NCBI GenBank assembly: GCA_021613535.1
Contig: CP075496.1
Coordinates: 9,858,001-9,922,000 of the forward strand
Length of the DNA stretch: 64,000 nt
Origin: Adineta vaga
Taxonomy: Eukaryota; Rotifera
Direction of reading: 5' to 3'
Shown: positions 47,288-59,182 of the stretch, one piece after another
Position numbering within the stretch: position 1 is the first letter of the stretch
How the letters are laid out: each line of letters begins with the position of its first letter
Made by a program: the position numbers and the translations under genes
Notes under the pieces: model-generated
Seen by the model: only the letters and a program-made list of their open reading frames with translations
Told to the model about the DNA's origin: nothing
Databases searched by the model: none

Positions 47288-50200
47288 CTAAGCGGTATAT
47301 GTTATTCTGAGATACGGCATTGCTTGTCCATATCGATAAACAATATATTCATCAGAGTATGGATGCCCCGCAAATGTTGCATGTATTGAATGATGTCCTT
47401 TGGGAGCAGAAACTAGTTCTGGATTATTCTCTTGAATAACAGACTCTTTCCCTAATGTCACCCTGTTATAATACATGATACGTGTTTGATTACTCGGATC
47501 AGCTTCTGTATAACTGTGAGAAACACTAGGATTGTCAGCAAAATAAGCACCATGACCTATTGAGAAAAAATAATGTTACAAAAGAGAATTTCTCATTCAT
47601 ACAGGCACACTCACCAAATTTGCCTTTACCAAACTTCGTACCCCAATATCGATCATCATATCCATCATTCAATATTCCATCAATAGCTTCACCACTCGTT
47701 CCATGAAACAATTCACGTTCATTCGGATTTTGACCTGCACATTGCTTTGCAATGATCTTTTTCATCGATAGATATGCATCTTCAATCAATGGATTTCGAA
47801 TTTGTTCGATTGACTTGACATCTGCTTGATTTCCAAGATATGTTTTCATTGTTTGAACCAATAATTGATACAAGGGCGATGATGGGGGTAATGGAACAAG
47901 TACAACATGATATTTCGGTGGTGGATCAGGAACAACATGCATCGGTTCACCAAGCTGTGTCCATCCGCGACTTTGCATTTTTTTTATCCGATCTGTAACT
48001 TGAAAATCAATGGGACGCAGAACTTGAAATCGTTTGTTTTTGATGTTATCAACGATGATTTCGAGATCGATTGAATAGGGTTTACGTTCAATGTCAACTC
48101 TCATTCCAAGTTCTTTCGTATAATCTTTTTCCACTGACAGATTACTAACATCAAAATCGATTCGATCATGTGTGAGAGCAACATGAGGTTCGATTAGATC
48201 CATTGTAAATGCACCAGTACTTGTGTTTTTATCAAGTAAAAGGACATATCGCCAATCTTCTCGTATTACTTCACATTCGATCTGATATCGATGTAACTGA
48301 TCAAGAAACTTGTCAATATCAAAGTATCTGTTTAATGGAAGATGACAATCAAGATCTGATGGTATAAAACCTTTGTCGAGATAAGGGATCATGTCGCCAG
48401 CTTTGTTCTTCACGTAAGTGATCCATGTAGAGGAGCAGTAGTTGGTCGATTACTGTAATTTCCAACAATCCAATCGCGAACAAATCCACCTTCTAATCGA
48501 CAATCAAACTGAGTGACAGCTATCCATGCCACAACTTCCATTCGCGTTTCTCGTGTTGCTTTTGAACCTTTCAAACTTTTCCACAATTCGATGGAAGTTC
48601 GTTTGCTGTCAGTGACGCGTGCAATTCTTTCTTCGATATCTAAGCATTTCTTTCGCATTTGTGGTTTTAGAATACGTGGTGGTATGCCTAAACAAGAGAG
48701 AACATATTATATACTTTGATATTCTATTTTGAATGTTCGTTTATATGTCGATGTTGACTTACCAGCATTGGGATGTCGAATGACAGCACACATTTTGAGC
48801 CATCCAAGAAATGAGTTAAATTCGTTTTGAACAAGTTGATTTTGTGAGTCTCTTCCGACAATGGTCACTTCACATTCATCTTTCACAAGACTAGTATTGA
48901 CAGTAATTTTGACTTGTCGTTGTGCTTCCCATCTCCAGATCATTGGCTGAAATATCCATGACGTTTTTGCAACACTTTCTAAATTTCTTGCCACTCTTTT
49001 GTAATCAGTACTTGTAATCGATGAATAGGGATTTTGTAATTTGAATTTGGTTTCGACAATTAATTGTCTTAGGATATATAATTCGGCATCTAGAACTTGG
49101 CCAGCTATTCCTTGAAGAATGACAATTTGACTACTGAGTTGCATTTGGGCTCTAGGAAAAGCTTGTTTGGCCGAGGCGAGAATGTTATTCGAATTGAGTC
49201 TGGTTTCTTCCGCAGTGTTGAGAGTGATTTTTCTGTTAATTGAGTGATCGATCCATTGTGACTTGATTTCACCCACAAATGAAAGTACAGCTGTAGCACG
49301 AATGGATGATGAAAAACGAATATCACGTGCAAGAATCAAAGCTACAGGTGCAGCAGTGATGGCACGAGTCAGCGTCGATTGAAGATCGAGAACAGCTACA
49401 TCTTCTTTTGTTGTGGATGAATATCGAGTGAAAAGATGAGTTTTGCCTTGTAATTCTTTCATCGATACAAATACATTATCACCATATCCTTCCAATAATG
49501 ATTTAGCTATCGACGGCCAATGACAACTGGACATGTATGCTTTTGCTTGGTATTCTGGAGATCGTTTAAAATCTCGTTCTAGATTTTTATATCTGTTTAA
49601 TGCTTGTTTCAAGACATGTGCTATGTTGACAAGTCCTTTTGCCTGACAAACTTTGTCTAATCTGAATTGATCGGATGGAACACTTTCTTTCAGTAGCAGA
49701 ATCTCGTTCATCACTGTCAATAAACTCATGAAATCACCTTCGGATCGTTTCATTGCATCGGGAAGAGCTTTCAACACTGATGATGTGTTGAGAACACCAA
49801 GAATCGACGAAAGAACAATGAGATCACGACCACAATGATGTTTATCCAAAGCAGCTAGAACTGCTTTTGACATTGACAATGATCCAAAATCAGGTAGTTG
49901 TGCAATACTCATTCCGATCGATGTGAGATTTTCTTTTGCATCCAAGATGTCTGAAAGAGAACGAGAGCAAGAATGATGAATATTGAAATGAAAGATGGAA
50001 AAGAGACACTTACTCAATCGTTGAAGTTCATTGGTTGCAACACTGATTGCTTGAGGAGATGGTGAATTAGGTAAGAATTGTTTGATATAATTGAGTCCTT
50101 GTTTGATCGATGATCTTCTCAATGAGAGTTCAACATTTGATAGTTCTGATTGACAGATCTGTGGTATGGGAAATTTCTTGTCTTCCACTTTGTAATCATA

Positions 50201-53200
50201 CAATGCATAGTATTCACCAGGTTTAGTGCGTCCTAATCGTCCAAGACGTTGTTTGATTGTTGATTCAGCTGCTCGAACTTCTTTGAGAATGGTTTGTTTG
50301 AGGGTGATATCATAGACAGGAATGTTAATCATTCCAGTATCGATCACATAGGTCAAAGATGGAAACGTGAGTGATGTTTCGGCAACAGTTGTTGAAAAGA
50401 AGATCGTGCCATGTTCGATGAATTGTTGTTGCTCTCTGGCTGATTGAGATTGAATAAGTGGAAGAGCAACAAGTGTTTCTCGACTGATTTCTGAGAGAAG
50501 CCGACAAGATTGATGAACTTCGGCGACACTACTGACGAAACATAAGATTTGATCATGTCGTTGTCGTTTTTTGCATAGTTCTTGTACAAGATCTAGAATA
50601 TTTTGGTTTGGTCTTTCGATTTTAGTGACATGATGCAATGTTCCAAGACTAGCCATTTGAAACTGTTCGAATTTGAGTTGTGGAATTTTACGAAATAGTG
50701 TTGGAACAGATGTATCAAGAGTAGCTGATGAAATGATGATTTTGATTTTGGATTTGAGTTGTGGTTTATTCGTGAGAAGACGAGCAATCAACGCTAGACA
50801 TAGATCAATGTTGACTGATCTTTCATGAACCTCATCGATGAAGAAAACGATAGCTTTGTTGACTTTTGATTTATCTGAAACTAAGTTTTCATCATGTAAC
50901 AGCCGTTCTTTCAATAATCCATCAGTCAGATATAGGATTGGAGCATCTGTATCTTTGTCATCACCACTTACAGCCCATCCTGCTAGTCTGAATGTTCCTT
51001 GGGTTGTCATCATTGTTTGATTGACTCGTTCGCAAATGGCTGTACAAGGTAATCGACGAGGTTGTGTGACAATGACTTTGTCGTAGCCTTCAGCAATGAG
51101 GAGTGCTGGTAAGAGACTTGATTTGCCTGATCCTGTCGATGTTGCAATGGTGAGAACTGTACTTTTTTCTATTTTGTCTAGTAGTTCTTTTGATGATTCG
51201 TAGAGAGGCAGTTGAAGAAGAAAACATCGATAGTATAACATGATTCGTTGTAATAGTTTTGGAATGAGTCTTAGTTGTTCGAGGTCAAAGCCATGATATT
51301 TGTCGTTTGTTTGTAATTCTTTTTTGACTTTGTCGATGAATTCGTTCATGGTTTGCATGGATTTGGCGGATGGCTTTTTGTCAAATTTGGTTCTTTCGGA
51401 GAAGACTTGTTGTTTGATAAATTCATTGAACGCTTCGAACTTGATAATTTCTAACTCAGGTATGAACTGCTTTTTCGCCATGTATCTCGTTGTGAGCTTC
51501 TGTAGTAGCGCTGCTGTTTGATAATCAGGATCTGTAATCGTTTCATCAACCATTGTTTTCGATTGTTGAGTGATGTATTCGTCGAATAGACGGACGAATT
51601 CATCAATCTTTTTCTTTGTCATTTCTTGAAAGTATCTTGTATAGTATTTCCAGTCAGATGACGATGGAACTTTTTTCATTATGATTCGATTGATGGAGTT
51701 AGAAGTGGTATATAATTCATGATTATAGGTATTCTTGGCATGTCGCACGTTTTGTGAAAAACTTTTCATGCGATTGAGAAGTATTCTGAATTCTTCGTGA
51801 TGAGCTTGTACACCTGTCAATGATACACAGTAGTAATTAGATTTTTCTGTCATTGAAAGAGATGGTATTCCAATGAAATATTTATTCATTTGATGTTTGG
51901 ATTTCAAATGTTCGATGACATGTCGAAGTTTACTGAAGAGAAATGTTTTGACAATGAGTGAATCGATGTTATCATAGTCAATGGCTTTGATTTGTCTTAC
52001 TACATCCTTGAGCTCTTGTTCATGAGTTTGTCGACTGAGTAATTGTTGTTGAAGTTGTGCAAGTTTTTCATTAGTTCGTTGTAACTGTTGTTCTTTCTCT
52101 TTGGATAGTTTTTGTTGTGATTGTCTATGTTGTTCAAGTTTTGACTTTTCTCTTTCAATTTGATCTTTTAATTCTTTAACTTCTGATCCTAATTTCTCCC
52201 TGAACTCAGCAGCTACCTGGTCTCGTAACACAGGATTAACTCTTTCGACAATAGAGGCCGTATCGGTATCATCGGCGCGTTGATTATAAAACTGTTCGTC
52301 GAGCGTATCTGAATGTTCGCGATGTTTTTTATGATCAGAAGTAGTGGCTGCTGGTTCCCTTACGGAACTACTTGTAGTATATTCATGATTTAGATCAGTA
52401 AGACTCCATGTACCTTGATTGACAATTGATTCCTAAAGTAAGAAAGGAAAAATGTTATAATATTTTCTTTTCATTGGAATAGTTCTGGTGAAGTAAATAA
52501 ATTTGAATATTTTGAAAATCTTGCAGGATATTCGATATACAGATAAAAGTAATATTTTTCTCCTTTTCTAACATGCTAATCTCATGCGCACTCTCGATCT
52601 GATCATTCTGCTTTTATGAAATATCCTCATTGATGTTTTGAACTTACTCGCGTATATTGGTGCGAGGAATCATCGTCCTCATCACCACCTTCATCATCAT
52701 CATTTCCAATTGACAATGCTGCTCCTATCTCGATACCATCATCGTCATCTTCATCTCCAAGATCATTTTCTTCATCTTCTTCTTTCATATCACTCTCCTT
52801 CTTCTTCTCCTTCTTGTTCGTCTTCAGTTTCGACATTTGTTTCAATCGTTTGCTCGTCAATGGTATTGGCTCAACTGTTGCCATCGGATGATAATTATCA
52901 ACATCAACTATTCGCTTTTCATCACTATCATTATTGGATACAAGCTTAGGGATCCATCGAATATAACCAACAAGTGTCCTATCATTATTTGCAAATTCAA
53001 ATGTTTCCAAGTTAATTTTCAACTGATCAGCAACATAAGGAATATTGATTGAAATGACTTTTCGTCGATAGTTCATTGCTTCATCTAATGATTTACTCAC
53101 ATTTTCATCACAACTATACCAACTATTCAAATGAAGTTTGAAACTAATGTCAGTCATGCCAGGAAAATGTTGTATGTTCAATGATGGTGTTGTGTCTTTG

Positions 53201-54396
53201 TCGATTTTGTCACTTTTATCATATTGAATAATCATAAGTTGCCAAAGTGGAAAACAATCAAAATTCAGAATGCTTGAACCACGACATCGAATCCATGCCA
53301 TATTTTTCTGTTGATCTTGTTCATGTCTTCCTGATCGAACGAATTCCATCATTGATGCACTATATAATCCTTTGGCTACTTTGAGATAGACTTGTTTTTG
53401 GAATTGTTCTGATGGCAGAAGTGCTTTGTGTAGTTCTGTTGCTTCTGGTGATGAAAACTTGTACCATTTTGCATCTTGGAAGGGTTTGTATTCCCATAGG
53501 GAATCACGAAGTGGTCGATGATCTTCATCCATGATTGGATAGGTAGGTAATCGATCAGTTGCATCCATCGAATAACGAAGAACAAGATAATCTTGAAAGA
53601 ATTTCTTGATTTTGGAACGACTTTCAGCATTTTGAGTCGGTGTTTCATGTGCTTGATTGTGGATAAAATAGTCAGCACCATGATCAACAAGATATTCGAC
53701 AATGGTCAAATGATTGTTAAAACAAGCAGCATGAAGTGGTGTTGATGCAGCTGCTGGTTTAGGATTGTAATCTTTTGTACTAGAACCTAATGCGAAAGCT
53801 ACATCTCGTTGATTTTGTGCATTAACCAAACAATGTGCTTCTTCAATCAAATACTTGACAAGATGAAGATGATTATTTCTTGCTGCTGAATATAATAAAG
53901 TTGTTTCCCAAAGACCTGGTTTATTTTTATATGCTGGATACTGTTGAATGAAGGTTTTGACTATATCGAGTTGACCATTGAATGCAGCTGGGAAAGCTTC
54001 TAATGCTGCAAGAAGACCTTTTAAATCTTGTTGAAATGGATGTAAGAGAGCAATAGAAAGAGTGGGACTGAATGTTTTCTTAGTGCGATTATACTGATAG
54101 GTATGAAGAAAGTCGAGAAGATAGTTTGAGGATTCTGTTGGAAGTTGTGGTAGATGTTCATCGAGAACAGCTTGAACATTGAAAGTGAGAGTGTCGAGAT
54201 ATTGATTTTCTTCTTCATTTAATGTAAATGTACAAACGTTACTGGTCAACTGAGAGTTGTGGATACTGGTGGATGTATTTTTATCTGTTTGTAATTGCTT
54301 GTCTGATAAGTTTAGTCTTCGAAGGCATTCTTCAACTAATTTAATAATTTCAGTCAAACTTTCTTTTAATCTTCGTTCGCCACTCGTGGTTGACAT
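47288..54396 (-). CDS. Giant ANK / WWE-like / DEVH helicase / nucleotidyltransferase / PARP protein (copy 2), one frameshift
   Basis: Inverted copy of the gene at 22918-29972. Exons 54396-52648, 52432-50014, 49950-48763, 48687-47615 and 47556-47288. All helicase motifs (TSTGSGKS, FIDEVHERS, SSATLD, QRLGRLGRT), the nucleotidyltransferase GGFVRDWIVG and the PARP H-Y-E residues are conserved. Exon 4 is one base shorter: a CCC run in copy 1 is CC at about 48426-48428, which shifts the frame after NYSNRPTTAP inside the nucleotidyltransferase-like domain and would end the protein within a few residues, losing the rest of that domain and the PARP. This may be real or an assembly error. The N-terminal 55 residues, first intron and coiled-coil linker differ strongly from copy 1. 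The last residues also differ: it stops right after RITYTA. Confidence 0.82.
49951..50013 (-). other. 63-nt stop-free, in-frame intron in the helicase gene (copy 2)
   Basis: Same position, length and splice signals as the intron at 27237-27299, with only a couple of base changes, and still without an in-frame stop. Confidence 0.65.
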
Positions 54397-56139
54397 CTAA
54401 AAATGATGAATATACATAATAGCGATAATTGTAAGATATAATAATTATTTTATAAATATTTTCTTGTCAATACTTAATGAGTACGACACGAATTCGTTTA
54501 TTTATATTCAAAATCAATAGTAGTTTTCATTTAATTTGAGCCACAATCGTTAATTGTAGGTTATCGTAGTTAGGGTGATAAAGTCTTGCGAAACTGTAAG
54601 TTCGAAAAGTATCTATACGTAGCAATCGGGTCTATCAAAACGAAGTAGTTGTCATAATAAATAGTAAACTTACTCTCAGCTCATTATGAATAAATACTTT
54701 CAGTATCTATTTCTCAGTGGGTTTCCAAGACGATAGTATCATCATTATACTCAGAACCGTATGAAAACTATGTCGATACCTTCAAATATTTTCGAGTATT
54801 TAAATTAAGTTGTTTATACGTTGATATTACGACATCTTCTATCTTTCTTCTTTTCAACAATATACGAAATTATATTTTACGAAACAGAATTTAACATCTT
54901 GGAATAAAGAAAGAAATAGAAACTATATAACGCAGTATGATCTGCTCTCAAATAATTCAAAACAAGCTGTTGCAAATTAACAAATGGTGAGATATGATGG
55001 ACGTTCGTTAAATTGGATGAATACTTAGTGTATTCAAACATTCCTCGTAAATAACGAGACCTCTAAATTTGTGACTGAGAAGTGCATTACCTTAGCGTTG
55101 TTTATTGTGGTGTCTTTGTTGTAATAGAATTGTTTCTAACAAGTTGTGCTCTGTTTAAACATGTAATTTTCTTTTTTTTCTCCTCTTTATATATCTTTCA
55201 TTATATTTCAGCATTTTTCCGAGAAAGAAAATGTTTTTTCTTTCTTTTTCATTATTTATTGCTCTTTTCAAAGGATGCTGTGTTGTTTTTTATGATGAGA
55301 TTACCAAAATTTACTCAGAGCGTTAAAAGATAAGAGTATACCTTTTTGTCTTTATACGTAACTCAGAGATTTGGAGAGCAAAGTCAAATATTCATATAAG
55401 GTTTTTTCCAACATCATTATTCTACCTCAAGTTTGAGATACTAATAATAGTACAAGATCTTTATAGTTCATAGATTCTGTAATATTCCTAAGTAAACCTG
55501 TGAAAATTGTTTTATAATATGCTGCACAAATGATGTTCTTACGAATTTGGTTTTTATAATTGTACAAGTTTCTTAACAACCCTCTCGTCTTGCTTTCTAT
55601 AATGTCGCTTTATATATCCTTTTTTTCGACGACAGAAAATCTCAAAGAACATGTTGTTTTGGACAAGAATTCTGAAAAGCGTATTCAGATTCATACAATA
55701 GTAGATCACCGGATCAAAGTAACATACAACCTACTTGCACTGAATTTAATGATTTCGATCTTCATGCAAATGTGAACCGGTTTAAAAAGGATGAAATAAA
55801 CATTGAAATTCCGTCTATTATAGGATTAATGTCTAAAAATGAATGTCTTACGTTTTTATAGGAGAAAGTGATGAATTCGCCTTAGTAACCATCGGAATAT
55901 CCGTAGACTCTTGATCTGATATATGACATCATATTTTTTTTTCTTCTTCTGGAACTTTCGAGTGCATGTAGAGATGTACATGTGAATACGGATGGGTGAA
56001 TATCGACAAATATAAATATGTCAAAGTCAGTTCTCTCTCTGCACAATGTGTATTAAGATCTGTTTCCATATATAATATCAAGAAGCGAAACATATATTTT
56101 TCAATTCTAATATTCAAATATCAATACAATCATCGATAC
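54397..56139. other. Long apparently non-coding stretch
   Basis: AT-rich 5' flank of the second giant gene. A 3' splice-like tttttag lies directly before its ATG, as in copy 1. The ORFs near 55082 and 55560 (up to 83 codons) are T-rich, compositionally biased and without family resemblance. No repeats recognised. Confidence 0.45.
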
Positions 56140-57183
56140 ATGCCTCATAAATTGTTGTTAATATACAGCAATTTAACTCTTTCAACACTTCCAAATCAAT
56201 TACCCTATCATATTTTATAGACGTTCTCGACAATGAAACTATTCTGTTTTCCTTTAGATTCACTTGTAAACGATTCTATTCTATCACTCAAACATACAAT
56301 AAATATCAACTTGATTTTAAATTTATATTTAGACTATTTTTTCATTCACTATGCCGTTTTAATGCATTCTAAAAATATTTTTTTATCACTAACACTATCT
56401 AATGAAGATCAAATTCCAGATCAAATCAAATGTTTTCTCTCATCATTTCCATTTCAACAAATGACACGTTTACGTTCCTTAACGCTTCTAAAATTGATGA
56501 AGATGATTTACAAACTATTCTACAAAATCTTGAAACTTTATCAGCACTCTTTTTGACGGTTTCTAATAAACATCCACGACATTTTGACTATCAATTTATC
56601 TAAACAAAATATCCACGATTTATCATGGCCAAAACAATGTTTTCTTCGTCGTTACAATTGAAGAAACTAACAATTGACGATTGTATCTTACTAGTTAATT
56701 CTGATATTGATAATTCCGTAGTATATATACAATTAATATCTCTGACATTAAACCAAAAGATTCTCAACGATTCCAATCACTCAAACAGTAATTACATCAT
56801 ATCAAACACCATTTTGGATTGAAACTAAAAGGTGGTTTGTTAATTGTTACTATTTTAAAAATTCAAGTAACTATTGTCTGTATTCAAATTTTTATAACGA
56901 TACTTCTATGACCGATAATGTACATAAAATGCTATTGGAATTAACCACTTTGATGAATGCACATGAGAATCATCAAGATGTATGTTTTCTAATTCGTAGA
57001 ATAAAATCATATCAGAATATTCTTCTTTTTTTTCTAGAATACTTTATCAAACTATCTACACTTTCGTCAATTAAATGTAGAGATACTGAATATTCTGCAG
57101 AGGAATTATCGAAATGGTTTATGGAAACAAGATCGAATTCGACAATTAGTAAGGGCCATTATCTTTTAAAGATTTGGCTTTGA
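56140..57183 (+). pseudogene. F-box/LRR family relic
   Basis: Ordered fragments of the F-box family in shifting frames: LPNQLPYHIL (F-box start) near 56187 followed by a stop, FCFPLDSLVNDSILSL, the block LTLSNEDQIPDQIKCFLSSF (about 56395-56455), FQQMTRLRSLTLLKL, LKKLTIDDC near 56655, the family landmark FWIETKRWFVNCYYF near 56812, and a C-terminal block SYQNILLFFLEYF / ELSKWFMETRSN. At least three stops or frameshifts, and the total length (about 1.0 kb) is well below the 1.75-2.0 kb of the intact genes, so deletions have occurred. The W-F-V landmark variant suggests a subfamily distinct from the other three. Confidence 0.7.
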
Positions 57184-57414
57184 CATTAAGTTTTATACAT
57201 GTATTCAAGAAACATAAATTTTGAAAAAAAAACCCTTCTTTGACATGTTTCATACGATATGATTCTATAATAAGAATGAGTAGTTATTCAACTGTGGCAC
57301 TCATCATCAATCACAAAGCTTTCATATTCCCTCTGAAATTAGAAGTAAATGAACTTTAAAGTCTTTTGATCACATTTGTTTTTGCATATCCATCAATCAT
57401 TAACAACAAAGTAG

Positions 57415-58272
57415 TCAGTTCCATGCTATTGGTGCACCACGTGATCGAAGTCGACCTTCATAAAATCCAATAAATACATTATTGAAATATGTTTGAAATT
57501 CAGGAGATATCTGTTTAAAATCAATCAAACGTTTACTACATCCATGCTTATACCAATGTGTAGTAAAATTAACGTTTGATTGAAAAAATACATCAGGTAT
57601 TTTATATGATTTTTCAAGTTCTTTTAGTAGATTATCTTGTGAAACTAACTGTTTAATCGTAGTCGCTTCAAGAAATAAATTCAAATGATCAATCGAATCA
57701 GTTCGTTTCCGACTTAAACCATGTACGAGATGTACCATTAAAACAACAATTTCCTTATGAAGTTCTTGAACATCATCTGTATCTTTGATAGCCGAATCAA
57801 TATAATGTCCAGCAAAATTTCGAACAAATCGAATCAATTTACATATCATATTATCCGTAGTCGTAAAAATATAATGATGATATTGAGATAAGGCATCAAA
57901 ATAATGAGAATATCGACAGTTTGTTTGATGTTTACACGATTGTGTATACCAAAATAAACATATTTTCGGCTGCCGATATAAAACTTCATGTTCACGATGG
58001 CATTGTTCACGTGATTTAGAACAATTTCCATCTTTGATGACATTGATACATGCCCGACGATCCCATAATGTTGTTTCCAAGTGAAGTGTATCTTTTGTTG
58101 TTTCATGAATGTAGATAAATAGGAGAAGACCTTTTTCTAAACGAGCGAAATTGACATTTTTCGAAGTTCGTCGTGTTTCATAATAATCACTAGCCTCTGA
58201 TGAATTATCAGTAGAATCTTGTTCAAGTGTAATTCCAGCAATCTGTTCAGATAAAACATCCATTGTTGTCAT
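57415..58272 (-). CDS. CCCH zinc-finger protein, 285 aa
   Basis: Single-exon ORF. Two CCCH-type fingers sit at residues 75-95 (C75-x8-C84-x6-C91-x3-H95, in CINVIKDGNCSKSREQC) and 105-123 (C105-x7-C113-x5-C119-x3-H123, in CLFWYTQSCKHQTNC). The second matches the C-x7-8-C-x5-C-x3-H RNA-binding consensus; the first has one extra residue between its second and third cysteines. After the fingers comes an all-helical region (about 130-250) with no family I can name. CCCH fingers usually bind AU-rich or similar single-stranded RNA, so a role in mRNA control is likely but inferred. It is divergent from the C2 gene to its right. Confidence 0.75.
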   Translation of the reverse strand: MTTMDVLSEQIAGITLEQDSTDNSSEASDYYETRRTSKNVNFARLEKGLLLFIYIHETTKDTLHLETTLWDRRACINVIKDGNCSKSREQCHREHEVLYRQPKICLFWYTQSCKHQTNCRYSHYFDALSQYHHYIFTTTDNMICKLIRFVRNFAGHYIDSAIKDTDDVQELHKEIVVLMVHLVHGLSRKRTDSIDHLNLFLEATTIKQLVSQDNLLKELEKSYKIPDVFFQSNVNFTTHWYKHGCSKRLIDFKQISPEFQTYFNNVFIGFYEGRLRSRGAPIAWN

Positions 58273-59182
58273 AACAAACTATTGTAAAATTGAAAGCCTT
58301 ATATTAACTGCAAAATTCCCAGATTGGTTTTGTTGTTTCACATACTTTTTTTTGTGAAAAAAACAATACGGTAAACGTATATTTTAGATTACGAAATGTA
58401 TGTTTTTGCATTATAAACAAATTAATCACGTGGAATGTAGAGACGAAAACTAACGAAGAAAAGAATGTTTGAGACAATAAGAAGTAACTATGTAGGTGTT
58501 TGTTTTTCTATTAGATAAAGAAAAACATATATTCATCATTTGATTTGATTATTCAATATACACCAATGGAATTATTTCAAATCTTTGTAATCGATTTAAT
58601 GAAATACCAGAAACGATCACAATAAATAATTTCATTCATATCGAATTATTTTATCGTTATTTTTTATCGTCATATTTGCAATATACGATGACATGATACG
58701 GGTGAGAGAAAAATTGAGAAACTGTCTTTGCTTATGCAGGTTTTAGTTCAGGAACAAACGAGATTTCAAGAGAAATTGTAAGTTAATCATATGGAAATAA
58801 GCAATTGAAATTTCAAACTAAAAGGAAATAAAAATTCGATGAATATGACGATAATATTTTTTAAAAATTGGAAAATTCATTTAAAACAAGGTATCTACGA
58901 TTTGTAATTGTGGAGGAAGTAAGAAGTGGGTAACGGTAATAGTAAATTAAGTTTCCGTAATAAATTCATAGTCAGGTTTTTCTTCATCAACAAGCAGTTG
59001 GAGAATAGCCATCGAAAAAATATTTTAAAACTTTATAAAACTAATTACATTAAGAAAGATGATGGAATGTGAAGAGAGAGAGAGAGAGGGTTTGTGAAAG
59101 AGAAACTAGAAATAGTTAATATATATATGGGTAATAGAAAAACAATTTTTACTATTAATTTATAATTGTTGTTTAAATAACA
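58273..59182. other. Divergent promoter region
   Basis: AT-rich DNA between the zinc-finger gene (-) and the C2 gene (+); a GA microsatellite lies at about 59074-59090. Nothing coding recognised. Confidence 0.4.

Larger units (their letters stand above)
22918..54396. repeat. Large inverted duplication: arms 22918-29960 and 47291-54396
   Basis: The right arm is the reverse complement of the left, covering the whole giant gene: exon 2 and exon 3 have identical lengths in the two copies (2,419 and 1,188 nt) and the 63-nt intron is conserved. Similarity stops abruptly a few codons before the stop codon at the inner end (after ataccgct) and near the start codons at the outer end, so the duplication is essentially gene-sized. 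The spacer of about 17.3 kb is single-copy. Within the arms, the N-terminal 55 codons, intron 1 and much of the coiled-coil linker are diverged while the rest is nearly identical. Confidence 0.9.

Noticed and set aside
22918-54396. Inverted arms as long terminal inverted repeats of a giant transposon
   Set aside because: The repeat limits follow the gene's coding ends, the spacer carries ordinary host genes, and no transposase or integrase was seen.
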